29,614 bases of DNA from JAFGIG01 sp964397545 (GTDB lineage Bacteria > SDB-A), in contig CAYNIW010000025.1 of the NCBI GenBank assembly GCA_964397545.1, forward strand, positions 1 through 29,614, read 5' to 3'. The position numbers and the translations under genes are program-made. This document shows, in pieces, positions 24,041 to 29,614 of this stretch; within the stretch, counting starts at the first letter, position 1; each line of letters opens with the position of its first letter. The notes below the pieces were generated by a model. That model saw only the letters and a program-made list of their open reading frames with translations. It was not told the DNA's origin and made no database searches.

Positions 24041-26044
24041 ATCCGGCACTTTTCCGACAAGCCTTTCTATAACCTCTAAAGACGCTATATTGGGCAGATT
24101 TATCTTGCCTTTTTTCCCCATCGCCGAATTCCAGATTTTCGCCGTTTCGATGGCGTTTTCGTTCATAGCCCAGCTTCTTCTTGCTACTCCGCACATGACA
24201 TCCCAGCTTACAGCACTTTTTATTATTCTGTCCTTTTCAGCACTTCCGTCTAAAACCAGCCCGTATCCTCCGTTGCTCGATCTTCCTATTCCCACTCCGC
24301 CTCCGTTTGAAAGCACCGCGAGAGTCATACCTCTTGCAGTGTTGCCGGCAAAGCACTGGACGGACATTTCCGAGCAATAACGGCTTCCGTCGTATATGTT
24401 GGCGGTCTCTCTGTATGGAGAATCCGTCCCGGATACATCGTGATGATCTCGGCCAAGCATTACCGGACCGATTATGCCTTCTCTGATCATTTTGTTGAAC
24501 TTCAGCGCAATAGCAATCCTTCCCTTCTCATCGGCGTAGAGAATACGGGCTTTTGTCCCCACTACGAGCTTGTTCTTAGAGGCGTCTCTGATCCAGCAGT
24601 AGTTGTCCCTGTGAAGCGAGCTGAGTTTCGGATCCATACAGGACATAGCCGCCTGATCCGTCATCTTAAGATCTTTTTGCTTTCCTGTAAGACAAATCCA
24701 CCGGAAAGGACCGAAACCGCGGTCAAAACATACAGGGCCCATGATGTCTTCAACGTATGATGGCCAGATAAATCCGTCGTTAGTGTCAATTCCGTTTTTA
24801 GATATAGTTTTCACTCCCGCTTCAAAAACCGATGCCATGAAACTGTTGCCGTAGTCCCAGAACCTCGTCCCTATGTCTGTGAGTTTTTTTAATGCGCTAA
24901 AATGCCTTTTGAGCGAAATGTCCACCTTCTGCCTGAAAAGAGAAGGATTTTCTGAAAGCAAAACTCTTCCTTCTTCGAAAGACAGCCCCGCCGGCGTGTA
25001 TCCGCCTTCATAGACCGCGTGGCAGGAAGTTTGATCTGAAGCCAGCTCAACACGGATGTTTTTCTCTCCGCAATATTCGAGAAGATCCACTATGTTGCCG
25101 TGATAGGCTATCGAAACAGGTTCCTTTGATTTTCTGTGAGATTCGACTTCGGAGAAAACCCGGCCGAGGTCGTCCGAGGCTATTTTTACCCAGCCCTGTG
25201 AAAGCCTCGTCCGGATTCTTGAATAATCAACTTCTGCAATCACTCCTATTCCGCCCGCAATTTCAACAGCTTTTGCCTGAGCGCCGCTCATTCCGCCCAA
25301 TCCCGAGGACACGAAAAGCACGCCGGACAAGTCTTTATCCTCATCTATTCCGAGGTATTTTCTTCCCGCGTTCAAAAGCGTTATGTATGTTCCGTGAACT
25401 ATTCCCTGAGGGCCTATATACATCCAGCCTCCCGCCGTCATCTGACCGTAATTCGAGACGCCGAGCGCCGCGGCTCTGTTGAACATTTCAGGATTATCCC
25501 ACTGCCCTACGAGAAGACCATTAGTTGATATGACTCTCGGAGCGTTTTTTTTTGAAGGGAAAAGGCCGAGAGGATGACCTGACATTATGACAAGGGTTTG
25601 ATCTTCAGTCATCTCTTCGAGGTATTCTTTGATCCCAAGATACTGCAGCCAGTTCTGACAGACCTGGCCAGTCTCTCCATAAGTTACAAGTTCGTATGGA
25701 TACAGGGCTACATCGAAATCGAGATTGTTGTCTATGTTGATCTGGAGCGCTCTCGCTTCGAGAATGCCTTTGTATCTGTCAACAGGTTTCGCTTTTATAC
25801 TTCCTTCCGGCCTGAACCGGTAGGCGTATATCCTCCCTTTTAGGAGAAGTTCTTCTAAAAATTCGACAGCGAGTTGCTCATGAAATTTCTCAGGAACATA
25901 TCTAAGAGCGTTGATCAAGGCATTTTTAATGTCCTTTTTCTCTAAAGGCATTTCTCTTTTCGGAGCTCTTCTTATATTTTCCTGAAACTTTATTTCCGGC
26001 GGAAGTTCTTCCATTCGGGATAAAGATCTTATGCGAAAAGACAT
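24035..26044 (-). CDS. hutU: Urocanate hydratase, long form
   Basis: A 669-residue enzyme converting urocanate to imidazolone propionate, the second step of histidine breakdown, with NAD+ as a tightly bound electrophile. 'TNGLLVGQWDN', 'SNYGQMTAGGWMYIGPQGIVHGT', 'SGLGGMSGAQAKA' (dinucleotide-binding Gly cluster) and 'NGGGVGIGRSSNGGYGLVLDG' are the core motifs. 'CFDRGFGPFRW' lies in the active-site region. At ~670 residues it belongs to the longer form found in Bacteroidota and animals, not the ~560-residue proteobacterial form. No hutH, hutI or hutG is in the window. The ATG follows the stop of the hybrid kinase with no gap, and its GGAGG site lies in that gene's final codons. Confidence 0.95.
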   Translation of the reverse strand: MSFRIRSLSRMEELPPEIKFQENIRRAPKREMPLEKKDIKNALINALRYVPEKFHEQLAVEFLEELLLKGRIYAYRFRPEGSIKAKPVDRYKGILEARALQINIDNNLDFDVALYPYELVTYGETGQVCQNWLQYLGIKEYLEEMTEDQTLVIMSGHPLGLFPSKKNAPRVISTNGLLVGQWDNPEMFNRAAALGVSNYGQMTAGGWMYIGPQGIVHGTYITLLNAGRKYLGIDEDKDLSGVLFVSSGLGGMSGAQAKAVEIAGGIGVIAEVDYSRIRTRLSQGWVKIASDDLGRVFSEVESHRKSKEPVSIAYHGNIVDLLEYCGEKNIRVELASDQTSCHAVYEGGYTPAGLSFEEGRVLLSENPSLFRQKVDISLKRHFSALKKLTDIGTRFWDYGNSFMASVFEAGVKTISKNGIDTNDGFIWPSYVEDIMGPVCFDRGFGPFRWICLTGKQKDLKMTDQAAMSCMDPKLSSLHRDNYCWIRDASKNKLVVGTKARILYADEKGRIAIALKFNKMIREGIIGPVMLGRDHHDVSGTDSPYRETANIYDGSRYCSEMSVQCFAGNTARGMTLAVLSNGGGVGIGRSSNGGYGLVLDGSAEKDRIIKSAVSWDVMCGVARRSWAMNENAIETAKIWNSAMGKKGKINLPNIASLEVIERLVGKVPDL

Positions 26045-29000
26045 TTATACCTCCGTTACTTTTTTTCTATTATTCGCCGGAAAGAGTTCCGACAGTAATA
26101 CGCTAAGTTCTTCGATCTTAAAAGGCTTTATTATCCTGCCGCTAAAGCCGTATTTAGAGAAATCCGAAAGGACAGGATCGTCCGAATAACCGCTGGAGAC
26201 GATTCCTATTGCGTCTCTATCAATTTCTTTTATAAGCTTCATCGTTTCTTTTCCACCCATCTCTCCCGGAACCGTGAGGTCGAGGATAACCGCGTCGTAT
26301 TTTTCGCCTTTCTCCAGCTTATCGCTGTAATAAGACAACGCTTGTTTGCCGTCTGAAACAGAATCACATTCGTAACCCATATAGGATATCATCTCAACTG
26401 AACTCTCTCTTATGTCGGCCTCATCGTCCATAATGAGAATTTTTCCCATTCCGAAGATTATCTCCTTTTTTTTCTCATTCGTTACACCTTCGGCATCGGT
26501 AGCTGGAAGATATATACTGAAAAGGGAGCCTTTCCCCTGTTCTGAATAAACACTGATATGTCCGCCGTGATTTTTGACAATCGTGTAGCATATCGCAAGG
26601 CCTAATCCACTGCCTTTCTTTTTAGTGGAATAAAATGGATCGAATATCTTTTTCAGGTTTTCGGGGGCAATTCCGAGGCCTTCGTCTCTCACGGAAATTC
26701 TGACGTAATTTCCGTCTTTTAACGGGAGAGTCGAAACTTTTCCTACAGAATAATTTTCGGCTTCAATCCTTATTACCCCGCCGTCAGGCATCGCGTGATC
26801 GGCATTAATTACTATATTGTTTACGACCTGACTTATTTGTCCAGGATCCGCTTCCACATTTGTAAGATTTTCTGAAAAAATGAATTCGCATTTTGACTTC
26901 GAGCCGGTAACAGCAAAAGAAGCTGTTTCCCTCAACAAATCTTTCAATGACACTACGTTCTTGACAGGGTCCCCTCCCTTAGAGAACACCAGAAGCTGAT
27001 TTGTGAGATCTTTAGCCCTGTCTACGCCTTTTTCGGCTTTTTCAAGAAATTTTACTCTTTCATTGCCGTCGGTTAGGATTTTTGCGAGTGAAATATTTGC
27101 CAGTATTCCGGCGAGCATGTTGTTGAAGTCATGAGCAATTCCTCCGGCGAGAAGTCCCACTGTCTCGAGCTTGTCAACCTTGAAGAGTTCCTGTTCGATT
27201 TTGAACTTTTCCGTTATATCTCTGAACACAAGGACAGCGCCTATAATTCTTCCAGTTCTGTCCTTAACGGGAGCCGCGCTGTCGGCGAGCATTTTTTCTT
27301 CTCCGTCTTTCGAGATAAGCATGGCTTTTTCAGAAAGTGAAGCTATCTCTCCTTTCTCCAGGGCTTTTCTAACTGGATTTTCGAGAGGATCACCGGTTTC
27401 TCTGTCGGATATCATGAAAACTTCCGATACGGGTTTTCCCGATGCTTCCTCTTCCTTCCATCCGGTGAGTTCTTCGGCGACGGCGTTCATAAGTATAATG
27501 TCGCCCTTCATATCGGTAACTATTACGCCGTCTCCTATTGATTTAAGCGTCACGGACAGTCTTTCTTTCTCAGAAGCGAGGCGCTCTTCTGCTTTTTTAA
27601 TCTCGGTTATATCCATCATCATTCCCGTAATCGTATCATCGTAAATATACGCGTTCAGCAAAACGCTTTTCTGCTCGTTTTTCACAGTGACAAGTTCCAG
27701 CTCAAAATTCTCGAGTTTGCCGAATCTATTTATGTTCTCAAGTAGATTTTCCCTGATTTCCGGCCGTGAGTAAAATGACGGAGCTTTCATCTTCATAAGT
27801 TCCTCGGGGGAATGACAATCGAGTATAGAGGACATGGCATCGTTGGCAAAAAGAAAATTTCCTTCGATGTCTGTTATGAAAACACCCACAAGAGAATTGT
27901 CGACGATATCCCTGTATTTTTTTTCGGATTCTTCGAGTAGTTTTTTCGTCTTTTCCTTCTCATTCGTCTCGAAAGCGAGAGAGACTATATCCGAAACAGA
28001 TGCCGCGAAATTCTCGTCGTCGTCAGTCCATTCATAAGCGCGCTCCGTTTTTTCAAAACTTAAAATTCCGATTATACTCCCGCTCGCCCTGACGGGGACG
28101 TCAAGCTTTGAAATGATTGAAAATTGTTTGCAATAGATGTCGGCAAGTTCAGATGTAATCGGGTTAGAATAAACATCTTCAAACGAAAGAAGTCTGTTTA
28201 TCTCTATCGAATTGAAATAAAGAGGGCAGTCGTCCGTCTTAATAGTCCATCCTTTTTCAAACCTTTTTTCATTTCTGTTGAACATCAGCTCACATACTGC
28301 TTCCGACCCGTCTTCATTGTAAAACCAAAGGCTCGACAAGTCGGATTTCAGCGTTTGGGCAGTCTTTTCGAGAAGTATTGCGTAATACTCAACAACGTCT
28401 TCGGTATCTCCTCTGATGAGTTCAAAGAGAGTATCCTGGTATCCTTTGGCTTTTTCATGCTTCAGTCTCTTTCTGTCTTCTTCGAGTTTCTTTTCTGTTA
28501 TATCTTCTGTCATTATGACAACGCGGTCCACCTTTCCGTCCTTGCCGAGGATGGAATAAAAATAATGAGATATCCATATCGCCCCTCCGATTCGCGGCCT
28601 TATAATGTGAAGCTGGGGAATCAGAAGAGTTCCTCCTTCTTTGTATATTTTTTCAACATCAGGAAGCCAATCTTTCATGTAAGAATCTTTTTGATCTGTT
28701 TTGAATTCTTTTCTTTCCTCTTTGTCCTTATGGATATCCTCGTCAGACATCCCCCATAAATTTTTCCATCTGTCATTGTAATACAAAAGATTGCCTTTAC
28801 TGCTCCTGACAGAGATTCCAATAGGAGAGTTTTTTATTATTGCGTTGGTCATCTCGCCGGCGACATTTTTTTCCAGGCTCGACTCTTTTATCGAATCAAG
28901 CATCTTGTTAATATTCTCGCCCAGTTTAGCGATTTCGTCTTTCCCCTTAAATTCGAGTCTTTTGTCCTGGTCGGCGTCTTTAGAGAGATCCTGCGCGAAT

Positions 29001-29188
29001 TTTGAAAGGCGTGAAATTTTAACGAGAATAAGTCTATCGACCAAAAATATTGTGATCACCGAATACAAAAGACACGCGGCGGCTGTAAGATATGGATTAA
29101 AATAGAAAAAGCTTGTGACGAGAAGAAAAATAAGCAGGACAGCGGCTAAAACCGCCAGAATTAGATGAGTTTTAGTTCTTAAAGACAA
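26045..29188 (-). CDS. Hybrid sensor histidine kinase (TM-HAMP-PAS-GAF-PAS-PAS-HK-REC)
   Basis: A 1047-residue membrane kinase. Two hydrophobic segments (~8-29 and ~33-55) flank almost no periplasmic loop, so sensing is probably cytosolic or in the membrane. In order follow a HAMP-like linker (~56-105), a PAS domain (~112-232), a GAF domain (~255-410), two more PAS domains (~420-532 and ~540-662), the phosphoacceptor His686 in 'AGGIAHDFNNMLAG', an ATPase domain with 'GSGLGLAI' (859-866), and a receiver (915-1035) with Asp970 in 'VILDLTVPGEMGGKE' and Lys1021. The start is TTG, with AGAGG six bases upstream. No Hpt protein or output regulator is adjacent. It is directly followed by hutU, so histidine or imidazole metabolism may be the signal or the output; this is inference. 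Confidence 0.93.
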   Translation of the reverse strand: MSLRTKTHLILAVLAAVLLIFLLVTSFFYFNPYLTAAACLLYSVITIFLVDRLILVKISRLSKFAQDLSKDADQDKRLEFKGKDEIAKLGENINKMLDSIKESSLEKNVAGEMTNAIIKNSPIGISVRSSKGNLLYYNDRWKNLWGMSDEDIHKDKEERKEFKTDQKDSYMKDWLPDVEKIYKEGGTLLIPQLHIIRPRIGGAIWISHYFYSILGKDGKVDRVVIMTEDITEKKLEEDRKRLKHEKAKGYQDTLFELIRGDTEDVVEYYAILLEKTAQTLKSDLSSLWFYNEDGSEAVCELMFNRNEKRFEKGWTIKTDDCPLYFNSIEINRLLSFEDVYSNPITSELADIYCKQFSIISKLDVPVRASGSIIGILSFEKTERAYEWTDDDENFAASVSDIVSLAFETNEKEKTKKLLEESEKKYRDIVDNSLVGVFITDIEGNFLFANDAMSSILDCHSPEELMKMKAPSFYSRPEIRENLLENINRFGKLENFELELVTVKNEQKSVLLNAYIYDDTITGMMMDITEIKKAEERLASEKERLSVTLKSIGDGVIVTDMKGDIILMNAVAEELTGWKEEEASGKPVSEVFMISDRETGDPLENPVRKALEKGEIASLSEKAMLISKDGEEKMLADSAAPVKDRTGRIIGAVLVFRDITEKFKIEQELFKVDKLETVGLLAGGIAHDFNNMLAGILANISLAKILTDGNERVKFLEKAEKGVDRAKDLTNQLLVFSKGGDPVKNVVSLKDLLRETASFAVTGSKSKCEFIFSENLTNVEADPGQISQVVNNIVINADHAMPDGGVIRIEAENYSVGKVSTLPLKDGNYVRISVRDEGLGIAPENLKKIFDPFYSTKKKGSGLGLAICYTIVKNHGGHISVYSEQGKGSLFSIYLPATDAEGVTNEKKKEIIFGMGKILIMDDEADIRESSVEMISYMGYECDSVSDGKQALSYYSDKLEKGEKYDAVILDLTVPGEMGGKETMKLIKEIDRDAIGIVSSGYSDDPVLSDFSKYGFSGRIIKPFKIEELSVLLSELFPANNRKKVTEV

Positions 29189-29401
29189 ATTATACCTCTG
29201 CTGCTAATTTTACAGGATTTTATCTTTTTTTGAAACTCACATTTTGAGCGTTAACGACTCTTCCGCTCGTCAGAGTCAATTCGTTTTGTTTTGATAAAGT
29301 ATACAAAAACAACAAAGAAGAGCTCTGCCCTCAGCTCTGAAAAACAGCTGTTGGTTTGAGTAAGTAAAAACCTTAACACTAAGAAAAAAAATTAAAGAAT
29401 A
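29189..29401. other. Gene-free region upstream of the hybrid kinase
   Basis: No open reading frame or RNA gene is recognisable. Apart from the putative kinase promoter at the left end, it holds two small stems: GACTCT/AGAGTC (29256-29261 with 29272-29277) and AGAGCT/AGCTCT around 29319-29338. The sequence becomes strongly A-rich after about 29360 and leads into the repeat block. Confidence 0.6.
29207..29235 (-). promoter_or_regulatory. Putative promoter of the hybrid kinase-hutU operon
   Basis: Read on the minus strand, TTTCAA (29235-29230) and TAAAAT (29212-29207) are 17 bp apart. Transcription would begin near 29200, just ahead of the AGAGG site and the TTG at 29188. The -35 is weak but identical to the one proposed for the MATE gene. 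Confidence 0.35.
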
Positions 29402-29407
29402 AGACTT

Positions 29408-29457
29408 AACCGCGAATTGACACGAAAATAAAGAAAGAGGTTTAACCGCGAATAAAC
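29408..29457 (+). repeat. 50-bp direct repeat, copy 1
   Basis: This 50-bp stretch starts AACCGCGAATTGACACG and ends TTTAACCGCGAATAAAC. It is base-for-base identical to 29565-29614. After it the sequence continues GCGAATAAACACTAAGGG, a further partial unit. Confidence 0.95.
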
Positions 29458-29507
29458 GCGAATAAACACTAAGGGAAGATTAAGAAAAGAAGATTTAACC
29501 ACGAATA

Positions 29508-29529
29508 CAATTTTTGTAAACAAAAATTG
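29508..29529. repeat. Perfect 9-bp inverted repeat inside the repeat block
   Basis: CAATTTTTG (29508-29516) pairs perfectly with CAAAAATTG (29521-29529) across a TAAA loop. It interrupts the AACCACGAAT unit between the two 50-bp copies. No T-run follows that would suit a terminator. Confidence 0.85.
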
Positions 29530-29564
29530 CTACACAAATAGAAACAAAGAAAAGAAAGAGGTTG

Positions 29565-29614
29565 AACCGCGAATTGACACGAAAATAAAGAAAGAGGTTT
29601 AACCGCGAATAAAC
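29565..29614 (+). repeat. 50-bp direct repeat, copy 2, cut by the window edge
   Basis: Identical to 29408-29457 over all 50 visible bases and still matching at the last base, so the real repeat is probably longer. The two copies start 157 bp apart. Confidence 0.95.

Larger units (their letters stand above)
29402..29614. repeat. A/G-rich intergenic repeat block built on TTAACCGCGAAT units
   Basis: The word AACCGCGAAT occurs at 29408, 29444, 29565 and 29601, with a variant AACCACGAAT at 29497. Most copies are preceded by a purine run of the AGAAAGAGGTT type. Neighbouring copies within each pair are 36 bp apart, but the spacing between pairs is irregular. The block continues past the right edge, so its full extent is unknown. 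It is not protein-coding in any frame I could follow. Confidence 0.85.

Noticed and set aside
28124..28759. 211-residue + strand open frame
   Set aside because: It lies wholly inside the hybrid kinase gene on the opposite strand, has no family resemblance and no ribosome-binding site.
29241..29279. TTGACT on the minus strand as the kinase -35
   Set aside because: The nearest -10-like sequence is about 27 bp away, too far for a normal promoter.
29402..29614. Possible CRISPR array at the right edge
   Set aside because: Unit spacing is irregular and the stretches between units are themselves repeated rather than unique, with no cas gene in view.

Overview
The window comes from a Gram-negative bacterium of moderate G+C, probably an uncultivated lineage in or near the Fibrobacterota/Bacteroidota (FCB) or WOR-3/TA06-like groups. 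The reasons are two secreted proteins with C-terminal T9SS/FlgD-like tail domains, one of them a gingipain-type C25 protease, a two-subunit glycyl-tRNA synthetase, a long-form urocanate hydratase and a predicted lipoprotein L,D-transpeptidase. No 16S rRNA or other firm phylogenetic marker is present, so this placement is an inference.

Layout, left to right. (1) 1-432 (+) is the C-terminal end of a secreted protein cut by the window edge. It is followed by a terminator hairpin that lies inside the 3' end of a convergent HAD-hydrolase gene (458-1159, -). (2) A MATE exporter (1222-2655, +) diverges from the HAD gene across a 62-bp gap. (3) A run of 14 minus-strand genes spans 20641 down to 2662. 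In transcription order they are: C25 protease, tldE, tldD, an unknown six-TM protein with an acidic tail, a MalK/UgpC-type ABC ATPase, HPr, PTS enzyme I, bifunctional phosphoglucose/phosphomannose isomerase, sugar-phosphate nucleotidyltransferase, metK, sensor histidine kinase, NtrC-type regulator, rpmB (L28) and L,D-transpeptidase. Many junctions are stop/start overlaps or gaps under 30 bp, which suggests translational coupling. (4) A + strand operon (promoter near 20708) holds a small cupin gene followed by glyQ and glyS. (5) Converging on it are a nine-element hybrid histidine kinase (29188-26045) and hutU (26044-24035) with no spacer between them. (6) 29189-29614 has no gene. Its right part is an A/G-rich repeat block containing two identical 50-bp copies, the second running off the window edge.

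How the genes fit together. The central block combines carbohydrate handling (an orphan ABC ATPase, the two general PTS phosphocarriers, hexose-phosphate isomerase, nucleotide-sugar synthesis) with methyl-donor synthesis and a two-component system. No PTS enzyme II, HPr kinase or ABC permease is present, so HPr/EI and the ATPase probably serve partners encoded elsewhere or a regulatory role. TldD/TldE follow directly behind a secreted cysteine protease, suggesting a peptide-processing link. No phage, IS element, CRISPR array, tRNA or rRNA was seen. Several published-style longest ORFs start too early; the starts given here for rpmB, the nucleotidyltransferase, the isomerase, enzyme I, HPr and glyQ were moved downstream on ribosome-binding-site, overlap and family-length grounds.
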